This document shows, piece after piece, positions 29,259 to 38,527 of a stretch of 64,000 bases of DNA. How positions within the stretch are numbered: the first letter of the stretch is position 1; each line of letters opens with the position of its first letter. A program made the translations under genes and the position numbers. Source of the DNA: Diplonema papillatum (taxonomy: Eukaryota; Euglenozoa; Diplonemea; Diplonemida; Diplonemidae). The notes under the pieces were generated by a model, which was given only the letters and a program-made list of their open reading frames with translations, was not told where the DNA came from and made no database searches. Where the stretch lies: the NCBI GenBank assembly GCA_030068145.1, contig JAPJBO010000118.1, forward strand, positions 248,001-312,000, read 5' to 3'.

Positions 29259-29426
29259 CGCGGAAAGCGGCTCGTGCCGTTCTTCTTCATCCTCAAGGTC
29301 ATCCACCAGATCTACGGACGTGGCGGCTTTCTCCGCCTTGACGCGGCTCCACCGCCGTTGCGCCTTCCTCCACGCGGCGGAATGGCCGCAGCCCTTGGCG
29401 ATGCTGCATAGCCTCCGTGTGAGCAT
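29259..29426 (-). CDS. Pentameric ligand-gated ion channel 2, probable exon 1
   Basis: ATG at 29426 opens 56 codons ending in phase 0 at the donor GTATGC, which fits exon 2. The product starts MLTRRLCSIAKGCGHSAAWR, is rich in Arg and Ala with no acid until residue 32, and ends with an acidic patch (VDLVDDLEDEEER). The first 34 residues resemble an organelle-targeting presequence more than a secretory signal peptide. That is unexpected for a channel of this family and is inference from composition only. Codon use is GC-rich as in the channel body. Confidence 0.65.
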
Positions 29427-30599
29427 TCAGGGGTGGCCTTGTCTCCCGCTCTCGAGAACGAGGACCGGGAGAACCCCACGTTTCTCACGCCGCCAGCCGC
29501 TGACCTTCCTAAAAGCGGACCACGATTTGGGGTGTTTCTTTTATTGCTTCCCTTGTTTAGACGAGTTTCGAATTTTAAGAAGCCGGTATTATTGTTGAGT
29601 CTCTGGGTGAACGATGTGGCGGGACAGGGTATTGAAGGGCGAGTAAACGCATACGAACGCCAAATGACCTGATTCACCCCACTGGTCAGTGTGCTACTAG
29701 ATTTCATACGAACGACCAATGCCACCAGTCGTTGTGTTACCATGCCGCCTTCCATTCCTGATTTCTCATGCCGCTGAGTGACTTTGGGTTTGAGGAATCT
29801 CATACGCAAGGTTGCCCCTGCTTGGCAGGGATGGCCACCAAAATTCGCCACAGGAAACAAAGCATTGGTTCGGCGACTAGCCGACGGACCCTACCCAAGC
29901 CGCCTCTCGACGACACAATGGCCGCAATACATTGTGGGGTAAAAATGTGGTGGCTCTTCTGACCACTTCTTAGACCACCAAAACTGACGTTGAAGGGTTG
30001 TCCTCACTTTTGGGATCACCAAAACTGACGTTTTAGGATTGTCCTCACTTTTTGGATCGCCAAAAACGACTGTTTGAGGGTTGTCCTCTTGTGGGAAAGC
30101 TATGGGCGCACAGTACTGCCTATATGTATGAGCCAGTCCTTCCCTATCTCTTGAAACTGCATCGAAGTGCCTGCCGCTGTTGATCGGTGAATCACGGTCC
30201 ACCACGGTCTATCAGGTCCATCTCTAGTCCCGAGAGCTGCATCGAATTGACCGGTGCTGTTTTCTTCGGTCTATCACGGTCTATCACGAGGGGATGGACC
30301 GGCTCAATTGTATGGGTTCTATGACCGGTCTGAAGCGACCTGTCTCTTCTCGCTCCGGCTCGGTGTGCGATGGGACGGCGTTTCGGGCGGTCACGCGACG
30401 ACAGGCACACAAGGAACGCGAAGCAGAACCCCGAGAAAAAGCAAACTACCAATGCCCTGGGGAAGCGGCAACCGGGAACGTTGGTCGGTGGCGCGAGAGA
30501 AGAGAGGAGGCAAATGCTCGGAGGCCAGTTGAGGGAGGATGCCGGGGACTCGGCGCACGTGCGCCAGGGGGAGAATCTTAGTTGGGGGGGTTGCAAGAA
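29427..30599. other. Intergenic, upstream of channel gene 2
   Basis: It should contain the promoter of the minus-strand gene. Bases 29960-30090 hold three imperfect copies of a 50-bp unit (CCAAAACTGACGTT...GGTTGTCCTCACTTTTGGAT). Bases 30190-30320 hold short copies of CGGTCTATCACGGTC. A GC-rich stretch at 30340-30560 has open frames on both strands, but I recognise none of them. Confidence 0.45.
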
Positions 30600-31370
30600 T
30601 CATTGAGTGTCTGCACTGCGGTGTGAGTCGGGTTGTCAAGCGGCTGTTCGTAGCTCGTCACAACCAGCGAACAGGCGAATTCATCACGGGGAGATTGCAA
30701 GAACGTGCTTGGAATGGGTATGTGCTCAACACCGACTGGTCCCGTCTGCGCCGTGTTTCGGTCCTTTAAGCCACGGACACAGAAGGCGGACCATCATCAG
30801 CGCGGAACCCGAGTGTCTGCAGACAGGACTGCGGTGTGAGTCTGCTATGTCAGGCGGCTGTTCGTAGCTCGTCACAGCCAGGACACACAGCACAGGCGAA
30901 TCCGTAACGGGGAGGAGCCCCTACAACCGTGTCTTGAGCAAACAGATAAAACCCCCAGGGCTTGTGCCTGCTACTCGCTAGGCAGCACTGACTTGGCTTC
31001 TTTTTACGTGGCAATCTGCGAAGTAAACTCCGCAGAGCACAGAGCACATGGGGTTGCCGTGTGCAGCACCAATGGTTGGAGTACCAAAAGGCAAAGAGCG
31101 CGAGGAAGTAATCCTGCGAGCTGAGGGCAGCAAGTCGCGCGTTGCGCGAAGTACCCTACTGGAATGGGGGGATGGCAAGAACGCGCTTGGGATAGAAATG
31201 TGTGGTCGACACCGCACCGGTCCTTTAAGCTACGGACACATAAGACAGACCATAATCAGCGCGGAACCTGAGCGTCCGCAGACAGAACAGCGGTGTAAGT
31301 CTGGTTTGTCAGGCGGTGTTCGTAGCTCGCCATAGCCAAGACCACCCATCTAGCTACGAGAGCACAGTCA
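30600..31370 (+). repeat. Cluster of R1 repeats
   Basis: Copies or part-copies of R1 lie at 30600-30665, 30698-30915 and 31175-31370, all on the + strand and separated by unrelated DNA. Confidence 0.65.
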
Positions 31371-31602
31371 GGGAGGGTGTCAGAGAAATGGCCCTGAACT
31401 ATCACTGCCCCCTGACCGATGGCTCCGGGAATAGAAACTGTTCAGGCAAGAATACTGAGCCGCAGCTCTTGACAAGACGGATGGGAAAAAAAGGTGGACG
31501 TATTCGCATTTTGTCACAAAAGGGGGGGGTCGGTCCTGCGCTAGGTGTAACCCCTTACGGACGGAGGGGAGGGAGGTTGTCCATTGCGCAAAAAGCCTTC
31601 TG

Positions 31603-32814
31603 CACGGCGGACTCCCCAACCGGATGGGGGAGTGTGTGTGCGGTCGTTAGTGCGATCGGGGTCACGTCACTCCGGTATTGAGGGAGTGGACTCCCGCATT
31701 GAGAGTGGACTCCCGCATTGAGGGAGTGGACTCCCGCATTGAGGGAGTGGACTCCCACATTGAGGGAGTGGACTCCCGCATTGAGGGAGTGGACTCCCAC
31801 ATTGAGGGAGTCCACTCCCGCATTGAGAGTGGACTCCCACATTGAGGGAGTGGACTCCCGCATTGAGGAAGTGGACTCCCGCATTGAGGGAGTCCACTCC
31901 CGCATTGAGGGAGTCCACTCCCGCATTGAGGGAGTCCACTCCCGCATTGAGGAAGTGGACTCCCGCATTGAGGGAGTCCACTCCCGCATTGAGGGAGTCC
32001 ACTCCCGCATTGAGGGAGTCCACTCCCGCATTGAGGAAGTGGACTCCCGCATTGAGGAAGTGGACTCCCGCATTGAGGGAGTCCACTCCCGCATTGAGGG
32101 AGTCCACTCCCGCACTCCCGCATTGAGGGAGTCCACTCCCGCATTGAGGAAGTGGACTCCCGCATTGAGGGAGTCCACTCCCGCATTGAGGGAGTCCACT
32201 CCCGCATTGAGGGAGTCCACTCCCTGCATTGAGGGAGTCCACTCCCGCATTGAGGGAGTCCACTCGCATTGAGGGAGTCCACTCCCGCATTGAGGGAGTC
32301 CACTCGCATTGAGGGAGTCCACTCCCGCATTGAGGGAGTCCACTCCCGCATTGAGGGAGTCCACTCCCGCATTGAGGGAGTCCACTCCCGCATTGAGGGA
32401 GTCCACTCGCATTGAGGGAGTCCACTCCCGCATTGAGGGAGTCCACTCCCGCATTGAGGGAGTCCACTCCCGCATTGAGGAAGTGGACTCCCGCATTGAG
32501 GGAGTCCACTCCCGCATTGAGGGAGTCCACTCCCGCATTGAGGGAGTCCACTCCCGCATGGAGGGAGTCCACTCCCGTATTGAGGGAGTCCACTCCCGCA
32601 TGGAGGGAGTCCACTCCCGCATGGAGGGAGTCCACTCCCGCATGGAGGGAGTCCACTCCCGCATTGAGGGAGTCCACTCCCGCATTGAGGGAGTCCGCTC
32701 CCGCATTGAGGGAGTCCACTCCCGCATTTATCGCATTTTCCTTGTATTTTGCCTGGGAAATGCGGGAGTGGACTCCCGCCTTCATTCATCCAACCGGTGG
32801 GGGAGTCCGCCGTG
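31603..32814. mobile_element. MITE whose core has become a 21-bp satellite
   Basis: The ends are inverted repeats of about 26 bp (left CACGGCGGACTCCCCAACCG, right ending GGGGAGTCCGCCGTG). The sequence just inside the left end matches the 174-bp MITE at 45572-45745, including GTGCGGTCGTT-GTGCG. Between them, 31680-32730 is about 50 copies of ATTGAGGGAGTCCACTCCCG(C), in two versions (GTCCAC and GTGGAC, the second mostly near the left end). The unit is itself nearly palindromic. Because 21 is a multiple of 3, long apparent frames run on both strands, all repeating seven residues. These are not treated as genes. Confidence 0.75.
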
Positions 32815-33399
32815 TGGGGAGTCTGTGGGTCAAACTCGAGAGTTTTACGACTCACAAAAAAAAAGGGAAACCTGGTGCTCCTTGGAAAGGTTTCGTAACA
32901 CATCTCTTCGCAGCGGCGAACATTGATCCTTTTTTGACGTGCCCCGGTTGCTCTGGAGGCCCGGTGTGTCCGACCTCCAACTCTGGCTGTCTAGCGTTTT
33001 TCGACATGATATATGTCCCCGTTTGTAAAAGGGTTAACGTTCGGTTTTCCCGATTCCACAATCGTGGTTAGCACAGACTCAAGAGGTCTAGTCAACTATT
33101 CCCTGCAGTATTGATTAGCATGCTTTCAAAGGATCCGTCCACTGCTTGCTGGTCATCCAGGGTCAGCCTTCCCTTTACATTGTAAACCGCAAGAAATGCT
33201 GTGGTGCCAAGAAAGCGGGTGTGTACAAGAGTCTTGTGCACGTGCCTTCAGTGTTTTGCTAAAAAGACGAATAACTTTTCGACACTCCTGCCGCAAGGGC
33301 TGCGCTGCCCCGGGTGCCGTTTATAACGCACGGACTTTAATATTTTGGTGGTGTGAAAGAAGAGGAAGGTGCGACTCCTTCTGGAGTGGGCGGGAACGT
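32815..33399. other. Intergenic
   Basis: No gene is recognised. Bases 32995-33045 (TTTTCGACATGATATATGTC, TAAAAGGGTT) resemble 28447-28495, another small dispersed repeat. Confidence 0.5.
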
Positions 33400-33930
33400 G
33401 CTTGGAATAGTCACTTGCCCCGACACCGAACCGTGCCCTCGGCCAGTTTTTTGGGTGCGGCCAACTGGTAGGGGGATTTTGCCACGGTCAGTTTTTTTAG
33501 CGGTCGAAGGGTACGGCTAACTGCTTGGAATAGTCCCCGACACCGAACCGTGCCCTCGGCCAGTTTTTGAGCGGTCGAAGGGTGCGGCCAACTGGTAGGG
33601 GGATTTTGCAAGAATGTGCTTGGAATAGTCCCCGACACCGAACCGTGCCCTCGGCCAGTTTTTTGGGAGGTCGAAGGGTGCGGCCAACTGGTAGGGGGAT
33701 TTTGCCACGGTCAGTTTTTTTAGCGGTCGAAGGGTACGGCTAACTGCTTGGAATAGTACCCGACACCGAACCGTGCCCTCGGCCAGTTTTTGAGCGGTCG
33801 AAGGATGCGGCCAACTGGTAGGGGGATTGCAAGAACGTGCTTGGATAGTCCCCGACATCGAACCGCGCCCTCGGTCAGTTTTTTAGCGGTCGAAGGGTGC
33901 GGCCAACTGGTAGGGGGATTGCAAGAACGT
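33400..33930. repeat. Tandem repeats of 95-190 bp ending in an R1 copy
   Basis: About six copies of the block TAGTCCCCGACACCGAACCG, TGCCCTCGGCCAGTTTTT, GCGGTCGAAGGGTGCGGCCA and ACTGGTAGGGGGATT follow each other with length changes. An R1 copy follows from 33915. Apparent small frames on the minus strand are repeat by-products. Confidence 0.8.
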
Positions 33931-34068
33931 GCTCGGAATGGATATGTGCTCAACACCGCACCGGTCCCGTCTGCGCCGTGTTTCGGTCCTGTAAGCCACG
34001 GACACAGAAGGTTTGCGGTGTGAGTCCGGTTTGTCAGGCGGCTGTTCGTAGCTCGTCGCGGCACCTAC

Positions 34069-34199
34069 CGTTGGACGAGGGGCTCGTAGATGGTGATCAG
34101 CGGCCGTTCCCATTGCTTGCGGCCGTCCATGTGCTTGTAGTACAAATCACCTTCCGGAGATTCGACAAGCTTCCACCCGGCAGGAAGCGGGTCTGCCAT
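34069..34199 (-). CDS. WW-domain exon (first exon or 44-residue microprotein)
   Basis: ATG at 34199 opens MADPLPAGWKLVESPEGDLY, YKHMDGRKQWERPLITIYEP and LVQ. Residues 5-33 fit the WW domain: LPxGW, the G..YY pair, and W..P 21 residues after the first W. WW domains bind proline-rich ligands such as PPxY or PPLP. The frame reaches the donor GTAGGT at 34068 in phase 2. If that donor is not used, a TAG follows at once, making a 44-residue protein. No later exon was found because the DNA below 34060 is repeats. The tail of channel 1 (PPPLPPK) would be a candidate type of ligand, but nothing links the two beyond proximity. Confidence 0.6.
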
Positions 34200-35314
34200 A
34201 GCTGTGCGGGTGTTGGTTTGCAATGGCTACGGCCGGCTGACGCTTGGCGGAGGAAAGTCACACTCGCCCGGGAAGGGAAGGGGATGTATTTGCGGAGGAA
34301 ACGCTTGACATATAAGTGTGTTCAACACCCTACTGGTCGCACCTGCACCGACACGCCCCACCATTTAAGGGTCGAGATCTCGTTCGTTAACAGAATCTAC
34401 ACAATTTGTTTTTGCGCACTTCCTTCAAACCTTTTTTGTTCATCTAACGGGAGTGAGGATAGTACGCTGCCGCCAACCGGTTTTTCGTTCTTGACAAACT
34501 GCATTTGTGAGACACGAAAAGAGCTCTCAATCTGTCGATCCTTGAGATCGTCGCGACCTAGTAAAATCCCCCGTATTGAGGCCTCGCCCAACGCTCGTTT
34601 CCCCGCAAACGAGACAGTCTCGCAACATTCCCCTGCCCTAGTGATGGACAAAGACGTGTCTTTCTTCCCAGGTCTCGTCAGACAACACGCAGAGAGAGAG
34701 TGTGTGCGAAGGACCTGTTTTGTACCTTTACATGGCAGGTTCCAACGCTGCCAAATTTGTTTTTTTGTACTGACATGTCCAGTGGTATGCTGTTCCAAAT
34801 AAAAACCCCCAGAATAGCCAACCAAAGAGCTTCCCAGCAGAATACGAAATCGAAGGAAAAGGAAGCATACTGTCCGGTGGTTCCGGGCCATATCCTTTTG
34901 CGAGGGTTCGAAACAGCTCGTCCTCCTGACCGCCGAACTCCTGTCGAGCGTGTGTTATGCTTAGGTAAGGGCAGAGATTCCGCGTCCCGTTCCTGATGAC
35001 CACAGAGTTTCTGGCCCTTGAGGCATCATGGAGTCCTACTGTCAGACTAGCCTAACCGAAGGCAGTTGATTCTTTTTTTTGGTCTTTTTTTGTTGAACGC
35101 TTACGCGCCACTAATCCCAGATTTACCTGTGTGGGCGGCATCACAATTACCTCCTTTGATCTTTCGCAACTGGCAGTCTCCTCAAGCAATTTCTACAAAG
35201 CAGGTCCGTATTGTTTGTACGTGCCGGTTGATCGTTTTCCCACATGGATTTACCCCGTGTCATATTCAGGTAAGGAATTCTGATCAACCCCCAAAACACG
35301 CTGCCTACGTCTTT
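34200..35314. other. Intergenic with two dispersed repeats
   Basis: Bases 34405-34520 match the 3' flank of channel gene 2 (TGCGCACTTCCTTCAA, TAACGGGAGTGAGGATAGTA). Bases 35035-35070 hold a short R5 piece (TCAGACTAGCCTAACCGAAG), and 35085-35215 is an R2 copy. The rest shows no recognisable gene. Confidence 0.55.
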
Positions 35315-36358
35315 TTAGCCTGCACAATACATTGAAGGGCAACCTGCAAGATTGTTAGAACTAAAAAGGAACAGCGGCGCGCATACCCGCAAGGTAGGGA
35401 CTACGCTGGGCAGCTTGGCTGGGTTGTAGTAGTTGTAGAAGTTGCAAAGCCGCTGGCGGAACCAAGGGTCGAGCACGAATGCCTTGGGGGCTCGCCTGGG
35501 CGAGAGGACGGCGCCCGGGGGCCCCTGCCGCGGCTGCGGCTGCGCGGCGGGGAACTGGACCGGGTCGAAGACGTCGCTTCCGCCGCCGCTCGGGTCGAAC
35601 ACTTCGTGCCCCTCGTGCTTTCGGTACGACGTCCAACCGGAGCCGTGGAGGTCCCACTTGCTCTTGAAGTAGATCCACACTTTTTCGACCGGGTTCGGAT
35701 ACTCCCCCCGGAAGCTGAACCCTTTGCACTCGGGCGTGTGCTTCGCCAGCTCGTAGGCCTCGCGCAGATACATCAACCGGGGAGACCCCATGATGTCTCC
35801 CCCGGTGCTGATGTACCCTACATAGTTCGCCCATGGGATTACCTGGGGCGGCGGCTGGGTCAGCAGGGGGCGGGGCTGCGGGATGTAGTCGCCGGTGCCG
35901 CCTTCCTCGGGTATGTAGAACGGCGTTTTGATGGCCGCCTGGACGACGTGTGGGTGCGGGGGGGATTGGGGGACGCCCGGCGCCGGTCTGTCTTCGTTCT
36001 TTTTCGCGGCGCCGACTCCGACAGCCGGCAGGAACGGGGACAGCGGGTCTACTCGGTACTCCCCTTCGCACAGTATGGAGAGATGGTCGTCTGAGCCGCC
36101 TGCGTCTTGTACGGCCTTCGAGACGTGGCGGTGGAGCGCAGCAAGCATCAGCGCGAGCGCCGGCGGCGCGGCGGTGCCCAGGTCCTCGACCGGGCGGCCG
36201 CGGAAGAACTGGATGGCCATGTTCTGCAGGGGCCCCGACTTCTTGTTGTCGATCGCGAACGCGGCCAGCTCCGCCTGCAGGTCGATCAGCGGCTTCTCCG
36301 CCCACGCTGCAAAGTCAACACCCTTGTACCTGTATGTGTGAGTTCGTAGTTGTGGCAT
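35315..36358 (-). CDS. Protein with PAN/Apple-like module, function unknown
   Basis: ATG at 36358 gives MPQLRTHTYRYKGVDFAAWA and an open frame to 35315. The coding part probably ends at 35387, where TTGCGG is followed by the donor GTATGC in phase 0. An acceptor-like TTTGCAG at 36307 is an alternative exon start. Residues 1-110 are unknown, followed by a Pro-rich linker. At about 185-260 lies VGYISTGGDI...AYELAKHTPECKGFSFRGEY...VWIYFKSKWDL...WTSYRK, which resembles PAN/Apple-like modules of algal and protist secreted or surface proteins (GGDI...CKGF(S/T)F...YFKxKW...W.SY.K). No signal peptide is seen. Later exons were not found. Copies of the 5' 155 bp lie directly upstream. Confidence 0.65.
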   Translation of the reverse strand: MPQLRTHTYRYKGVDFAAWAEKPLIDLQAELAAFAIDNKKSGPLQNMAIQFFRGRPVEDLGTAAPPALALMLAALHRHVSKAVQDAGGSDDHLSILCEGEYRVDPLSPFLPAVGVGAAKKNEDRPAPGVPQSPPHPHVVQAAIKTPFYIPEEGGTGDYIPQPRPLLTQPPPQVIPWANYVGYISTGGDIMGSPRLMYLREAYELAKHTPECKGFSFRGEYPNPVEKVWIYFKSKWDLHGSGWTSYRKHEGHEVFDPSGGGSDVFDPVQFPAAQPQPRQGPPGAVLSPRRAPKAFVLDPWFRQRLCNFYNYYNPAKLPSVVPTLRVCAPLFLFSSNNLAGCPSMYCAG

Positions 36359-37265
36359 ACTTTTTGAAAAATGTTCGAGTGTAGTAGTGCATGTTTGTGT
36401 GTCTTTTGGAGTTTTGTGTGTCTTTTGGTGTTTGTGTGGCGGTTGTTTGGGGAAGCCTTACGTAACAAAAGTGTGCGTTTAGTGAGTGTCGACGCGTGTT
36501 CGTTTGTCGAAGATTTCCGAGATCGACCGCGGAAGAACTGGATGGCCATGTTCTGCAGGGGCCCCGACTTCTTGTTGTCGATCGCCAACGCGGCCAGCTC
36601 CGCCTGCAGGTCGATCAGCGGCTTCTCCGCCCACGCTGCAAAGTCAACACCCTTGTACCTGTATGTGTGAGTTCGTAGTTGTGGCATACTTTTTGAAAAA
36701 TGTTCGAGTGTAGTAGTGCATGTTTGTGTGTCTTTTGGAGTTTTGTGTGTCTTTTGGTGTTTGTGTGGCGGTTGTTTGGGGAAGCCTTACGTAACAAAAG
36801 TGTGCGTTTAGTGAGTGTCGACGCGTGTTCGTTTGTCGAAGATTTCCGAGATCGACCGCGGAAGAACTGGATGGCCATGTTCTGCAGGGGCCCCGACTTC
36901 TTGTTGTCGATCGCCAACGCGGCCAGCTCCGCCTGCAGGTCGATCAGCGGCTTCTCCGCCCACGCTGCAAAGTCAACACCCTTGTACCTGTATGTGCGAG
37001 TTAGTAGTTGTGGCATACTTTTTGAAAAATGTTCGCTTGACGATCCGGAGTTTGAGAGTGTGGTAGGGGTAGTGTCTTTTTTGTGTTTGTGTGGCGGTTG
37101 TTTGGGTAAGCCTTACGCAACAAAAGTGTGCGTTTTGGGGAGTGTCGACGCGTGTTCGTTCGAAGGAGACTTCCGAGATCGACGACGCGGCGGTGCCCAG
37201 GTCCTCGGCCTGGGCGGCCGCGGAAGAACTGGATGGCCATGTCTAGGGGTCCCGACTTCTTGTTG
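36201..37265 (-). repeat. 329-bp tandem array copied from the 5' end of the PAN-like gene
   Basis: The word CGGAAGAACT lies at 36201, 36530, 36859 and 37221. The first three units are nearly identical and 329 bp long. Each holds codons 1-50 of the gene (MPQL...FFRGR) plus 170 bp of its 5' flank. The fourth is shorter and diverged, and joins a scrap of the metacaspase-like gene's 3' end (37264-37315). The first unit is the gene's own 5' end. Whether the extra copies act as promoters or 5' exons is unknown. Confidence 0.85.
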
Positions 37266-37323
37266 TCGCACCGTCCGCTTGCGTCGCACGGGAGGTGGTC
37301 AAGATTTCGTCGGCGGGGCTGAC

Positions 37324-37450
37324 CCCGTCGTTTTGCAATCCCCGTCGGGGGTTACTTGTATGTTTAAGAGTATGTGCATCTTGCTGTGGCAGGCGGACCC
37401 CTGCTTCCTATGCACAGTCAAGATTACAGGGATTGCAAGAACGACGGGCG
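37324..37450. mobile_element. Small MITE with GGGATTGCAAGAACGACGGG ends
   Basis: CCCGTCGTTTTGCAATCCCC on the left and GGGATTGCAAGAACGACGGG on the right are inverted repeats. A second copy lies at about 38233-38360. The same terminal word starts many R1 repeats. Confidence 0.65.
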
Positions 37451-37501
37451 GGTGCTGAGTCTGGAATCCCGCATCGTTTTTGCAATCCCCCGCCGGGGGT
37501 T

Positions 37502-37710
37502 TATCATGCAGGGTCAAAACCTTGTGTCTTTTTAAAACGCTCCCGCGGGGCCGATGGCCCCCAAAAAAAAAATTTGGAAAAAAAAAAAATTGCTCAACTT
37601 CCTCAAAAATTACTGCAGAGTTTGTTCCAAAATTTTAAAATTCAAAAAACCTAATTTTTTTCCGGAAAAAAAAATTGGCCATTTTCCAAAAGACACAAGG
37701 TTTCAACCCT
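37502..37710 (+). mobile_element. MITE with CATGCAGGGTCAAAACC termini
   Basis: The left end ATCATGCAGGGTCAAAACCT and the right end AGACACAAGGTTTCAACCCT are inverted. Core CCGCGGGGCCGATGGCCCCC as in the 11.5-kb copy. No ORF. Confidence 0.7.
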
Positions 37711-37725
37711 ATGTACCGTATTTCT

Positions 37726-37807
37726 AAAAATGTTGGCCGGAAATAAACCTGGCGCCCCCCCAAAAACCGGGCAAAACCGCCAGGTTTATTTCCTGGCCAA
37801 CATTTTT
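37726..37807. mobile_element. 82-bp hairpin MITE
   Basis: The left arm AAAAATGTTGGCCGGAAATA and the right arm are near-perfect inverted repeats of about 30 bp around a C-rich loop. Folded as RNA or single-stranded DNA, it is one long hairpin. Confidence 0.7.
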
Positions 37808-37953
37808 GCAGGTTTTTTTTGGGTACTTAGCAGATTTCCCCCCTCAACCACCCACCCCACCCCGCACATCCAGGACGGCTGTAACCTTCGCGCACACCGT
37901 CCTCCTCCCCTGGAACGCAACGCACGCGGAAGATAACCCGCCCCCTATAATAT

Positions 37954-38230
37954 ATATCTTGTTGTGGCCTTGCATGTTCGAGGCTTTCCGGCGGAGAAAC
38001 GACGCATACCCACCGTCAACCAGCGGTTGGAGCATCCCGGGATAACGGCACTCCACGCGTTTCTGAAAGAGCGTGCCGGCCTCGTCCATGGGGCTCTTCG
38101 CCCGCCCGCGCAGCTATGCGAGGGTGGCCACGAACCCGCGCAGCAGCGCACCTTCGACTGCGGACGCCGGCAAGCCCGCATCGTCCGCTTGCGTCGCACG
38201 GGAGGTGGTCAAGATTTTGCCGGCGGGGCT
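37954..38230 (-). pseudogene. Partial duplicate of the 3' end of the metacaspase-like gene
   Basis: The stretch matches 38593-38870 at roughly 90 percent by eye. It covers the last quarter of the domain (region of EGALLRGFVATLAQL through LVDGGYASFLRRK) and lacks the rest. It lies directly downstream of the parent, in the same orientation. A further 50-bp scrap lies at 37264-37315. Confidence 0.8.
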
Positions 38231-38527
38231 GACCCCGTCGTTTTTGCAATCCCCGTCGGGGGTTACTTGTATGTTTAAGAGTATGTGTATCTTGCTGTGG
38301 CAGGCGGACCCCTGCTTTCTATGCATAGCCAGCATTACAGGGATTGCAAGAACGACGGGCGGGTGCTGAGTCCGGAATCCCGCATCGTTTTTGCAATCCC
38401 CCATCGGGGGTTACATGTATGTATATTGGTATGCACATCTGTTGGGTTACGTGTATGTTTAAGGGTATGGGTATCTTGTTGCGGTGAGCGGGCCCCTGCC
38501 TCCCATGCATGTTGCCCAGTCACGATT
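38231..38527. other. Spacer with a second GGGATTGCAAGAACG MITE
   Basis: The MITE spans about 38233-38360. After it come GTTACATGTATGTATATTGG-type words that recur at 38560-38600. No gene. Confidence 0.5.

Noticed and set aside
31680-32730. Regular palindromic repeats resembling a CRISPR array
   Set aside because: Units abut without spacers of unique sequence, and the host is a eukaryote.
31555-32926. Open frames of 200-410 codons on both strands, repeating seven residues
   Set aside because: They result from a 21-bp satellite whose unit lacks stops in most frames. All frames are open alike, and the array is inside a MITE.
34397-34891. 164-codon minus-strand frame
   Set aside because: Overlaps a dispersed repeat shared with the 3' flank of channel gene 2 and shows no recognisable domain.
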